A program made the translations under genes and the position numbers. Positions 1 through 7,361 of a DNA stretch of 17,514 nucleotides are shown in pieces. The number at the start of each line of letters is the position of its first letter. The first letter of the stretch is position 1. Source of the stretch: CAYLYM01 sp964387645 (GTDB lineage Bacteria; Calditrichota; Calditrichia; RBG-13-44-9); assembly GCA_964387645.1 (NCBI GenBank), contig CAYLYM010000083.1, positions 1 to 17,514 on the forward strand. Reading direction: 5' to 3'. The notes under the pieces are model-generated. The model saw only the letters and a program-made list of their open reading frames with translations. It was not told where the DNA came from and did not search any database.

Positions 1-50
1 CATTGAATATTCTTCTATTTTTTATTTTTTCTTAATTTTTTTTCTTATTT

Positions 51-78
51 CTTTTGTCTTTTGTCTTTTGTCTTTTGT
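51..78. repeat. (CTTTTGT)x4 microsatellite
   Basis: Four perfect tandem copies of the heptamer CTTTTGT lie in a T/C-rich tract (about 10-90) just past the stop codon of the Wzi-like gene. The tract is A/G-rich on that gene's coding strand. It is probably a slippage-generated simple repeat. No terminator hairpin is visible with it. Confidence 0.8.
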
Positions 79-91
79 CTTATCTCTTACC

Positions 92-1684
92 TCACCTTCC
101 CATCCCTTGACCCCACTCGATCCATAAACTTACCTTAAAACTCCATTCATTCCTTTCCTGGCCTTCGATGTGTTGGTAATTTTTGAACTGGTTATAAGCC
201 ACATCTAATGTTAGATTGCTCAGTCGGTGAAGTTGGTAGAACAGGCTGAAGCCTAATTGGGTATGTTTTTCCACGATGCCCCATGGAAAGGGTTCAGTAT
301 AGCCTTCCTCTACTGTGTAATTTAGAAAGTCGGTGTTAAATTCTCCTTCCACCGTTCCTTCGCCTTTGCGGATTATTCGGGCAAAGGCCTCTGTTCTTAA
401 ACAACCCCTCCACCATTTTTCTACCTGTAGATGCCATAATTTAAAATCGTTTCCCAACCAGTAACCAATCACCTTGTTCCGGTGCAGGTATTTTTCCCAG
501 TCATTCACCGGCGCATTGTAGGTACGATTGCGGATCTGGACATATTCCAGGTTAATGCGGCTGGTAGGCAAATCGAGAGGGTCTGTCCAGTGAAAACCGG
601 TCAGCAGACCAATTTCGTTCGGTTCTAAATCGCCGGGACTCTTTTTATCCACTTGAAGGTCATCGATTAGAAGCTCGCCGTAAAAGTTAAGGCGATGTGG
701 CAGGTAGAGGTCCCAATCCAGGCTGTAGAGAAAATTGGCAGGCATATGTGGACCATTGGATGTAACGGCGTAGTAAAATCCAGCCGGGTTCATGAAAGCC
801 AGTTCCCAACCGGCTTCCGGTCCGCCGTAAATGGTAACCTCGCTGGCGCCAAAATAGTAGCGGTTTTTAATATTGAAGGAAATTCGGTGGCCATTCAGGA
901 AACGTCTGGCAGGGCTGGATCGAATGATTTCAATATTGGCAGGACTAACACGCTTGTCCAGTTGCAATCCGAAAAAGCTCATTTGCCAGCCGCCTATCTT
1001 TATCCGGGCATGGTACATATCAAATGGCCGACTGTTGTCGCTAATCAGCAATTGTCCAGTGCGACCCGGACCAATCTGCAAGAAATCCCGTCCAATTTTG
1101 AATTGCAGATACCGGCTATTATAAGCGAAATATCCCTGCTCCATATAACCATGAATATTTCGGAAGGTTTTGCCGATATAGCCAGGCTCGGCTTCTTTAA
1201 AAATCCGGAAGTTACCATAAAACCAATAGCGTGAACCCATCTGGAGTGTCGCGGTGGGGTGCAGATGATAATCGAATTTTGTCTCAAGATCCGGCAATTG
1301 CCGCATCCGGGAAAATTCTCCGAATCCCCCCATGTAGATACGCGGCTTTCTTTCCAATGGAAGAATCTTTTCGGCAACCTTCTGTAAAATGTTTTTCTGC
1401 TCTTCTAATGCATCGATTTCAAAATCAAATTCTTCTTTCAGGATATGGATCATTTTTCGAACACCTGGATCGATGGTCTGCTCTTCTACATCAATCAATG
1501 ATCTGGCGATGTCCATCCGGTTCAACGGGCGATTGGTTATATCCAGTTCCGGTAAATAGCCAGCGGTTTTCAGGTAATCCAGGTAGCGCCACGACCAGTG
1601 GTAAGGGGGGAGCATTTGTTGAGCGGGTAATAAAGAAATGCAGATAAAAAAGTGTGTGATTAATAGAATTCTTTTCATTTTCAT
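92..1684 (-). CDS. Wzi-like capsule-assembly family outer-membrane beta-barrel protein
   Basis: This is a 530-residue exported protein. Residues 1-22 form a signal peptide: a KMKR basic start, a hydrophobic core and an AQQ cleavage region. A soluble N-terminal part (about 25-110) contains a GYLPELDITNRPLNR stretch. From about residue 115 alternating aromatic/polar strands of a beta-barrel begin. The stretch GRDFLQIGPGRTGQLLISD (198-216) followed by NSRPFD is the feature I associate with the Wzi/capsule-assembly family, whose E. coli member anchors group 1 capsule at the outer membrane. No capsule genes lie nearby, so a capsule role is only inferred; it could be a general outer-membrane protein of this lineage. 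ATG at 1684 and a second ATG at 1678 are both possible starts. No clear Shine-Dalgarno site precedes them. The family call is moderately sure and the export/barrel call is firmer. Confidence 0.72.
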   Translation of the reverse strand: MKMKRILLITHFFICISLLPAQQMLPPYHWSWRYLDYLKTAGYLPELDITNRPLNRMDIARSLIDVEEQTIDPGVRKMIHILKEEFDFEIDALEEQKNILQKVAEKILPLERKPRIYMGGFGEFSRMRQLPDLETKFDYHLHPTATLQMGSRYWFYGNFRIFKEAEPGYIGKTFRNIHGYMEQGYFAYNSRYLQFKIGRDFLQIGPGRTGQLLISDNSRPFDMYHARIKIGGWQMSFFGLQLDKRVSPANIEIIRSSPARRFLNGHRISFNIKNRYYFGASEVTIYGGPEAGWELAFMNPAGFYYAVTSNGPHMPANFLYSLDWDLYLPHRLNFYGELLIDDLQVDKKSPGDLEPNEIGLLTGFHWTDPLDLPTSRINLEYVQIRNRTYNAPVNDWEKYLHRNKVIGYWLGNDFKLWHLQVEKWWRGCLRTEAFARIIRKGEGTVEGEFNTDFLNYTVEEGYTEPFPWGIVEKHTQLGFSLFYQLHRLSNLTLDVAYNQFKNYQHIEGQERNEWSFKVSLWIEWGQGMGR

Positions 1685-1950
1685 AACAATTTTATGTTTA
1701 TTTAGGCTTTTAAAATTTTAAAGTTAATTTACTTTAAAATAATGAAATTCTTTTATCTTAGAAAGAATTATTTTTCTATCTGGTTAATTTAGCTGTGCCG
1801 GTGAGAACGAAAAGCCGGATTTAAAATAAAAACGAATATGATCATATCTTTAACTCCGAGAATTGAGATTTTTAGGCCTTCTGTCTGGATGCCGGTTGGA
1901 GCGAAGCGGGAAATCCCCGTCAGTTTAGCAAGGCATAGCCTGACAGGTCT

Positions 1951-2070
1951 GGCCGCTGCAGCTGGTCGGAGCGAAGCGAAGATCCCGATTCATCGGGAAC
2001 AGGCCCGTCTTGCCGCCGCAGCCGGTCGGAGCGAAGCGAAGATCCCGATTCATCGGGAACAGGCCCGTCT
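1951..2070. repeat. 60-bp GC-rich tandem repeat with palindromic core
   Basis: Two adjacent 60-bp units (1951-2010 and 2011-2070) differ at only three positions. Each contains GGAGCGAAGCG followed by the hairpin TCCCGAT-TC-ATCGGGA (7-bp stem). A degenerate relative with the same GGAGCGAAGCG lies upstream (1898-1908), and a partial start of another unit follows at 2071. GC content is far above the surrounding DNA. This looks like an interspersed palindromic (REP/BIME-like) element family rather than coding sequence. Only the local copies can be seen here. Confidence 0.85.
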
Positions 2071-2320
2071 GGCCCGCCGGATAAACCCGTAACTTCACTG
2101 TGCCGGATAAACCCATCTTGTTCATTTTCTCCGGTTCGTTTGTCAGCATGCATTACATCAATTCTGATGATCCTACCCATAAGCCCTTGATTTTATTACC
2201 ACGCTTATTTCTAATTTCATGATATGGTTTCAATGATGGAATGAAAGAAACGGTGAATAAGAAGAATCCGTCCTGGCGGTTTGATTTTGATTTTTCAAAT
2301 GGAATCTGAAATAGCGAAAC

Positions 2321-2360
2321 GGATTGAAGAAATCTAATGCTGACATGATTCCTTCAATCC
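2321..2360. repeat. inverted repeat downstream of the transglutaminase-like gene
   Basis: GGATTGAAG (2321-2329) and CTTCAATCC (2352-2360) form a perfect 9-bp stem around 22 nt, with further internal AATC/GATT pairing possible. It lies about 87 bp past the stop of the minus-strand gene ending at 2447. No U-tract follows on either strand, so it is not a standard intrinsic terminator. Confidence 0.45.
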
Positions 2361-2446
2361 TGGCTGGGAACTGACATTAAAAAATTTAAAAATTTATAAT
2401 TCAAATTTGCGTGATTAAAGCTTTAAGGTCGAACCATAATTTTACA

Positions 2447-4045
2447 TTATTCCTGGATTATTGGTTGCCAATCTCCAAATGCTTCTATATGCACGGTAAC
2501 TTGTGGGTCGGAACTATAGTGTTCATTCGAATTATAGTACCACCCCAGGTACCTTGAATTGCCACCGCTCTGGGTTGTGATAAGAAAGCGGTTCGATAGA
2601 TGCCCGATGTTTAATGCTCGGTCTCGAGGGGAGGGCTTGTCTCCTCCCTGCGGATCGATAGGAATCCAACCGTAATTGGGTAGGTACACTTCTGGCCAGC
2701 GGTGGAAAACCTCATCCAGACTTGCATCATCGCCGCGAACTACAATGGAACCCACATATCTGGCTGGCAGTCCAGCAGCGCGACATAAGGCGATGAAACT
2801 GAAAGAGTATTCGGAGCAGGATCCAGTTCCTCGTTTTAAAACAACTGGAGCGATATTCCATCCTCCTTCTAACTGATATTCCAGATGGTTGCGGACATAA
2901 TCAAAAATTTTCCGGGCGATCCAATAGGGATTTTGCTCATCTCCTACAATTTTTTTAGCCAGTTCCTGAATATAAGGATCATTCACCTGGTATTTGCTTT
3001 CATCCGAGGTGTATTTTTTTAATATCTCTGCAGGAATATCGGCCAATGAACCACATTTATCTGGAAAAATGAAATAAGAAATATCCGAAATTCGTGTTTC
3101 CACTTTCATGATGGATCGGACGGATTTACCGCTTGTGATGTTTTGATAGTGAAAATGAGCAACCTTTTGTCCCCATTGATCAGAAACCAGTTGATGATTC
3201 TTGGGGTTAAATGAGATTTTCAAAATTTCTTGCTGAGGAAGTTTTTCCGGAACGGCAATAAAGACGTCCAGATCCTTTATTCTTCCTTTTCCTGCAGCTT
3301 TTACTTCATGGGTAAAAGTCACCAGCGCGTGACGGGTATTTTTTAAAATATAGGTTTCATCATCTTCCCGAATTAATTTGTAGATTTTATCTGTTTGATA
3401 ATCCACATTCCATAAATTCTTCCCATCGAAAGCCAAGCCACGTGAATAAGGTGCCGGTGATTGGATAATGAGGATCACTTCGCCATTCTCTGGATCGATC
3501 ATATAAATTTCATCCATCAACCGGTCAGAACACCACAGATATCTGCCATCCCAGGTTAATCCCTGGGGATTTCTGGCGGGAGCCGGAAAATGTTTCACCG
3601 CAGTGCCATCGCTGAGGTCGATGCGCATGATGCGTCGTGCTCGACCATCACTGACCCAGAGCGTTTCACCATCCCAGGTCAGACCTTCTGGATTACTGGA
3701 GGGTGCATCGATGGATTTAAGAATGGTGCCATCTTTCGGATCGATTTGAAAAATCTTCCTTTGTTTCAGATCCACATTCCAGAGATATTGGCCGTCCCAG
3801 GCTAAACCGGCCGGCCAGAATCCCGGTGAGGGAATCTGGCGCAAAATTTTACCGGTTTCGGGATTCATACAGATTAGCTTATCTTCTCCATGATCAGCCA
3901 CCCAGAGATTTTTCCCGTCGTAGGTCAATCCTGTGCAGTGTCCATAGGGAGCTGAAAAATGTTTGATTATTTGACCTGGATAGGATAAGCCAAATGAAAT
4001 GAAAAGGAATAAAATCCATATTATTTTTAGGGCAATTTGTTTCAT
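2447..4045 (-). CDS. exported five-repeat beta-propeller-like / transglutaminase-like protein
   Basis: This is a 532-residue exported protein. Residues 1-21 form a signal peptide (MKQIALKIIWILFLF...). Residues about 33-228 hold five repeats of about 42 residues with the pattern P-GL(T/A)WDG-LW-D-I-ID-G, resembling NHL/SMP-30-type beta-propeller blades. A linker region follows. Residues about 370-475 form a transglutaminase-like (papain-fold) core. Its triad is visible as Cys410 in GTGSCSEYS, His448 in VFHRWPEVYLP and Asp465 in IDPQGG. Enzymes of this superfamily may be peptidases or transamidases, so the substrate is unknown. An upstream in-frame ATG at 4111 gives 22 extra polar residues ahead of the signal peptide. 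I prefer ATG 4045 because AAGGAG (about 4052-4057) sits 6 nt before it and the signal peptide then starts the protein. Confidence 0.78.
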   Translation of the reverse strand: MKQIALKIIWILFLFISFGLSYPGQIIKHFSAPYGHCTGLTYDGKNLWVADHGEDKLICMNPETGKILRQIPSPGFWPAGLAWDGQYLWNVDLKQRKIFQIDPKDGTILKSIDAPSSNPEGLTWDGETLWVSDGRARRIMRIDLSDGTAVKHFPAPARNPQGLTWDGRYLWCSDRLMDEIYMIDPENGEVILIIQSPAPYSRGLAFDGKNLWNVDYQTDKIYKLIREDDETYILKNTRHALVTFTHEVKAAGKGRIKDLDVFIAVPEKLPQQEILKISFNPKNHQLVSDQWGQKVAHFHYQNITSGKSVRSIMKVETRISDISYFIFPDKCGSLADIPAEILKKYTSDESKYQVNDPYIQELAKKIVGDEQNPYWIARKIFDYVRNHLEYQLEGGWNIAPVVLKRGTGSCSEYSFSFIALCRAAGLPARYVGSIVVRGDDASLDEVFHRWPEVYLPNYGWIPIDPQGGDKPSPRDRALNIGHLSNRFLITTQSGGNSRYLGWYYNSNEHYSSDPQVTVHIEAFGDWQPIIQE

Positions 4046-4145
4046 GTTGATCTCCTTTTGCTTTTTTACAAACTGTTTGTCTCTATTTTCATAAATATTA
4101 GACGTAATCAATGGTAAAAATAAATTGAGAACAAACCAATAGGCC

Positions 4146-4193
4146 GTGAGAACTCTCGAAAAGTATCCTATTAAAGTAATAGAAAGTTCTCAC
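4146..4193. repeat. nested perfect inverted repeat
   Basis: The outer arms GTGAGAACT (4146-4154) and AGTTCTCAC (4185-4193) are perfect 9-bp complements. Inside them CTATTA (4168-4173) and TAATAG (4177-4182) form a second 6-bp stem around AAG. The element lies in a divergent promoter region. It could be an operator, a structured leader RNA or a remnant of a small mobile element. No U-tract follows, which argues against a terminator. Confidence 0.6.
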
Positions 4194-4301
4194 ATTTTGA
4201 AATCTAACTTGCTATACAGATTTATTCAAATAAAATTTTTTATGTCTAATGGATTTTTTATAATTTATCCAATCGGATATTTAGCTTTTAGTGAAATACC
4301 T

Positions 4302-4330
4302 TTGACGGATCACAATTTGATGTTTTTATT
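4302..4330 (+). promoter_or_regulatory. possible promoter for the D-serine dehydratase-like gene
   Basis: TTGACG at 4302-4307 matches a -35 box well. A 17-nt spacer leads to TTTATT (4325-4330), a weak -10 match (4 of 6). It is about 90 bp before the start codon. In such AT-rich DNA chance matches are common, so this is tentative. Confidence 0.25.
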
Positions 4331-4420
4331 TTCATCGGTTTTGAAATAAAGATTGGAAATGGTTTATTCATTGGAGTATATGATATGAAAATGCTTTGTT
4401 TGTAAAATGAGGGAAAAAGA

Positions 4421-5509
4421 ATGAAAATCGTTGAACCGACCTTATTGTTGGATAAGAAAAAGTGTCTTCGGAATATCGAAATGATGTGCAAGAAAGCCAG
4501 ACAGCACAATCTGCTATTTCGGCCGCATTTCAAGACTCACCAGTCTGGGCAAATTGGGAATTGGTTTCGTGACTATGGCGTGAATCGCATATCTGTATCT
4601 TCCTTGAATATGGCGCAGTATTTTGCAGATAAAGGTTGGGACGACATTACAGTAGCTTTCCCCCTTAATATATTGGAGATAGAAAAGATAAATCGTTTAG
4701 CATCTCATATTCGTTTAAATCTACTTGTGGAGTCGCTGGAAATTGTTTCTCAATTAAGGTTAAAAGTAAAATTTCCGGTTAATCTTTTTGTTAAGATTGA
4801 TGTGGGTTACCACCGCACGGGATTAGAAGAAGAGGATATTCCGGTTATTGAGGACATCTTGAATGAGATCAATGAATCCGATCTTCTGACATTCATAGGA
4901 TTTTTAACCCATGCCGGTCATAGTTATCATGCAAAGAATATCACGGAAATTGAAAAAATCCACCATGAAAGCATGGCAATTCTTAATAGATTGAAAAAGC
5001 GTTATTTAAAAGAGTTTCCGGATTTGATAATTTCAATAGGTGATACGCCGACCTGTAGTTTAATGAATGATTTTAGCCTCATAGATGAAATCCGGCCTGG
5101 AAATTTTGTTTTTTATGACCTTATGCAATGGAGAATAGGTGCTTGTAGCCTGGATCAGATAGCGGTTGCCATGGCCTGTCCGGTAGTCGCCAAACATCCA
5201 AAAAGGAGCGAAATAGTGGTTTATGGTGGCGCTGTACATTTTTCGAAAGATCGAGCCATTCTACCTGATGGCAGAGAATTTTATGGATTGTTAGTCGATT
5301 TACATGAAAATGGTTGGGATATTCCGGACAAATTTTCTTATCTGAAGTCATTGTCTCAGGAACATGGGGTCTTAAAGGTGGATGAAGAGTATTTCAATAA
5401 AATACAGGAGGGGGATGTGGTCGGCATATTGCCCATTCATTCGTGTCTGACAGCCAATCTGATGAAATCCTATTTAACCCTGGATGGCGAGATCATAACC
5501 ACAATGTGA
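4421..5509 (+). CDS. D-serine dehydratase / D-threonine aldolase-like PLP enzyme (fold type III)
   Basis: This 362-residue protein has an N-terminal alanine-racemase-like TIM barrel with the PLP-lysine motif RPHFKTHQS (Lys38). Downstream barrel signatures include VKIDVGYHRTGL and FLTHAGHSYH, and SIGDTPTC and EIRPGNFVFYD precede the C-terminal beta domain typical of D-serine dehydratase/D-threonine aldolase proteins. The HSC motif (His340, Cys342) matches the His-X-Cys metal-ligand pair of that domain. Members deaminate D-serine or D-threonine, or cleave beta-hydroxy amino acids, using PLP and a divalent metal; which reaction applies cannot be read from the sequence. The start is supported by GAGGG about 7 nt upstream. 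A threonine synthase-like gene follows in the same direction 164 bp later, suggesting related substrates. Confidence 0.82.
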   Translation: MKIVEPTLLLDKKKCLRNIEMMCKKARQHNLLFRPHFKTHQSGQIGNWFRDYGVNRISVSSLNMAQYFADKGWDDITVAFPLNILEIEKINRLASHIRLNLLVESLEIVSQLRLKVKFPVNLFVKIDVGYHRTGLEEEDIPVIEDILNEINESDLLTFIGFLTHAGHSYHAKNITEIEKIHHESMAILNRLKKRYLKEFPDLIISIGDTPTCSLMNDFSLIDEIRPGNFVFYDLMQWRIGACSLDQIAVAMACPVVAKHPKRSEIVVYGGAVHFSKDRAILPDGREFYGLLVDLHENGWDIPDKFSYLKSLSQEHGVLKVDEEYFNKIQEGDVVGILPIHSCLTANLMKSYLTLDGEIITTM

Positions 5510-5525
5510 TCTTAAATCTTAAGAT
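5509..5525 (+). terminator. possible weak terminator hairpin
   Basis: ATCTTAA (5509-5515), loop ATC and TTAAGAT (5519-5525) form a 7-bp AT-rich stem directly overlapping the stop codon of the D-serine dehydratase-like gene. It is followed by TAGTTTTG. The stem is weak and the T-run short, so some read-through into the next gene would be expected. Confidence 0.3.
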
Positions 5526-5673
5526 TAGTTTTGAAAATTTTAGAAAAATTGCATTTTAAAAAACCAAATTGAATTATAAATTGCGTTGTTCAAAGCAGAA
5601 AAAAATAGATTAATCCTAGGAAAAATATTAATATTTAATAAATCTTTATAATTTTAAAAATAGGGAAGAAAAA

Positions 5674-6810
5674 ATGAGAACATATCTTTGTTCTAAATGT
5701 GGGAAAACCTATTCCATTACCGACAGGCGTTTTCGATGTGATTGTGGTGGGCCGTTTGAATTAAAAAAAGAGATCACCTTATCCAGAGAGAAAATCTCTC
5801 AACGACCACCCACCATGTGGCGTTACCGGGAGGTTATTCCGATAGAGGTTGATAAAAACATTGTTACTCTGGGAGAAGGGATGACCCCTCTGGTAGACTT
5901 TAAATATAAAGGTTTAAAACTATTAGCCAAGCTGGATTACCTTTCCCCGACTGGATCTTTTAAAGATCGGGGAGCATCTGTTCTTATTAGTTATTTAAAA
6001 GAAATTGGTGTGGATCGTTTCATCGAAGATTCTTCGGGTAATGCTGGAGCGGCAGCAGCAGCTTATGCCGCTAAAGCAGGTCTGAAGTGTGAAATTTTCT
6101 GCCCGGATTATGCCTCAATAGGCAAAGTAAACCAGGTGCTATGGTACGGGGCGAAATTGCGTCGAATTTCAGGAAGCAGGGCAGATACCGCAAAGGCAGT
6201 ATTGGAGGAAGCGGAGGAGACATATTATGCTTCTCATAATTGGAGCCCCTTCTATTTAGAAGGATTAAAAACTATTGCCTATGAAATCGTTGAACAATTG
6301 GGTTGGAAAGTTCCGGATGTTGTTGTTGCTCCGCTTGGATACGGTGGCCTTTTTACCGGATTGTTCATTGGTTTTACAGAATTACGACAATTTGGAGTGG
6401 TAGATCGAATTCCAAAGTTACTCGGCGTTCAATCTCAAATGTGCTGCCCGGTTTATCGGGCTTACCAGCAAAATGATGCTGTTATTACACCGATGGAACA
6501 GATTGCGTCCACACTGGCAGAGGGTGTGTGTGCCACCCAACCCATCCATGCCGAATTGGTTATGAAAGCCATCCGAGAGAGTGGGGGAGCGGTGACAGTT
6601 GTATCGGAAGACGAAATCGTGGAAGGCCTGCGTATTTTATCTTCTCAGGGGATTTTTGTGGAACCAACCTCAGCTATTGTGGTAAAGGCTATAGATCACT
6701 TTCTCACATCCGGTAAGATTACCTCTGAGGATAACATCGTCACGATTTTAACAGGTATAGGATTAAAGGCCGCCAACGAACTCAAAAAATTTGTAGAAAA
6801 TATGGAATAA
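5674..6810 (+). CDS. threonine synthase-like PLP enzyme with N-terminal zinc ribbon
   Basis: This 378-residue, fold-type II PLP enzyme opens with a rubredoxin-like zinc ribbon: Cys6 and Cys9 (CSKC) with Cys22 and Cys24 (CDC). The PLP lysine is Lys97 in SPTGSFKDRGA. EDSSGNAGAAAAAYAA (118-133) is the substrate-loop region, APLGYGGLFTGL (219-230) lies at the usual phosphate-binding glycine loop, and ILTGIGLK (358-365) is typical of ThrC. Threonine synthase converts O-phospho-L-homoserine to threonine. No homoserine kinase or dehydrogenase is adjacent. The neighbour acts on D-hydroxy amino acids, so a threonine/serine dehydratase or related beta/gamma-elimination activity is an alternative. Start ATG 5674 has GGGAAG about 6 nt upstream. 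I am confident of the family but less so of the exact reaction, so I leave the symbol blank. Confidence 0.8.
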   Translation: MRTYLCSKCGKTYSITDRRFRCDCGGPFELKKEITLSREKISQRPPTMWRYREVIPIEVDKNIVTLGEGMTPLVDFKYKGLKLLAKLDYLSPTGSFKDRGASVLISYLKEIGVDRFIEDSSGNAGAAAAAYAAKAGLKCEIFCPDYASIGKVNQVLWYGAKLRRISGSRADTAKAVLEEAEETYYASHNWSPFYLEGLKTIAYEIVEQLGWKVPDVVVAPLGYGGLFTGLFIGFTELRQFGVVDRIPKLLGVQSQMCCPVYRAYQQNDAVITPMEQIASTLAEGVCATQPIHAELVMKAIRESGGAVTVVSEDEIVEGLRILSSQGIFVEPTSAIVVKAIDHFLTSGKITSEDNIVTILTGIGLKAANELKKFVENME

Positions 6811-6891
6811 CGTTGTTTAAAATGTGTACAAAACTTTTGATTTTAAAGATATAAGTTCACGCTGAAAAGATAGTTTGTTCATAAATGTTAT

Positions 6892-6925
6892 TCTTCCATA
6901 GGGTCCATTGGAGTTCAATGGAAGA
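6892..6925. repeat. palindrome with two alternative stems
   Basis: TCCATTG (6904-6910), loop GAGTT and CAATGGA (6916-6922) form a perfect 7-bp hairpin. In addition TCTTCCAT (6892-6899) is perfectly complementary to ATGGAAGA (6918-6925), which competes with the first stem. It lies about 80 bp beyond the threonine synthase-like gene. No T-run follows, so a classical terminator is unlikely. An mRNA 3'-end stabiliser or REP-like element is possible. Confidence 0.5.
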
Positions 6926-7311
6926 TAGCTTATGTCATAAATGAAGAGGGTAATTTTTAGTATTAATCCCCAATTTTTCACTCTTGCAAAGACGTTAAGA
7001 CACAAAAATTTTTTATTTAATTAAATATTTGATCAACAAAATTTATCCCAATTTATTTACTATATGGTAATTCCTTATCGGGACAAACTTCGAAAGCGTA
7101 GAATTGTTTTTATTTTAATTTTACAAAATGTAATGCTACAATATGATTTGAAGTGATTTTGACCTGATTGTCATCAAGTATTCTTTTACTGAATTGATAT
7201 TTTTTATTTATATGTTTTTCCCACACTCTGCGGTGAATGATTCAGGTATTAAAAATAATTCAAATACTTTTCGAACAATTGTAGAATATGTAATAGAATA
7301 AGATAAAAATC

Positions 7312-7361
7312 ATTCGACTTTGCACAGAGTAACTATAAAAATATTTTAATCAAAGTTGAAT
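7312..7361. repeat. 11-bp inverted repeat
   Basis: ATTCGACTTTG (7312-7322) and CAAAGTTGAAT (7351-7361) pair over 11 positions with one G-U wobble, around a 28-nt AT-rich loop. It sits in non-coding DNA upstream of the transposase remnant. Its function is unknown; it could belong to the mobile-element debris. Confidence 0.4.

Larger units (their letters stand above)
1685..2446. other. 762-bp gap with repeats, no credible gene
   Basis: No convincing coding region is seen. The flanks are AT-rich, including an AT hairpin (AATTCTTT at 1746-1753 with AAAGAATT at 1762-1769). The middle (about 1888-2114) is sharply GC-rich and made of repeats. A 13-bp direct repeat GCCGGATAAACCC occurs at 2076-2088 and 2102-2114. 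Reading frames through this region exist only because the 60-bp repeat period is a multiple of three. Confidence 0.7.
4046..4420. other. divergent intergenic region, 375 bp
   Basis: This region separates the minus-strand transglutaminase-like gene from the plus-strand PLP enzyme, so it should hold both promoters. It is strongly AT-rich. It contains a nested palindrome (4146-4193), a weak promoter-like pair (4302-4330) and a seven-codon mini-ORF (4385-4405, MKMLCL) with a GGAG site about 10 nt upstream. A 67-codon frame at 4146-4349 has no recognisable features, no good RBS and starts inside the palindrome, so I do not call it. Confidence 0.6.

Noticed and set aside
695..1647. Several 80-180-codon frames antisense or out of frame to the Wzi-like gene
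   Set aside because: They are shadows of the 92-1684 gene, which has a signal peptide and a coherent barrel pattern. None has an RBS or family features.
1951..2070. CRISPR-like repeats
   Set aside because: The units are directly adjacent, nearly identical over their full 60 bp and have no unique spacers. No cas genes are present.
1838..2092. 84-codon plus-strand frame (and overlapping minus-strand frames 1920-2180) with a 20-residue repeated peptide
   Set aside because: It exists only because the 60-bp GC-rich repeat has a period divisible by three. There is no RBS, no recognisable domain, and open frames occur on both strands over the same repeat.
4146..4349. 67-codon plus-strand frame
   Set aside because: It begins inside the nested palindrome, has no credible RBS, and shows AT-driven composition without any motif. 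It is more likely regulatory DNA.
6817..7005. 62-codon minus-strand frame after the threonine synthase-like gene
   Set aside because: It spans a palindrome and a repeat-like tract, with no RBS and no domain features.
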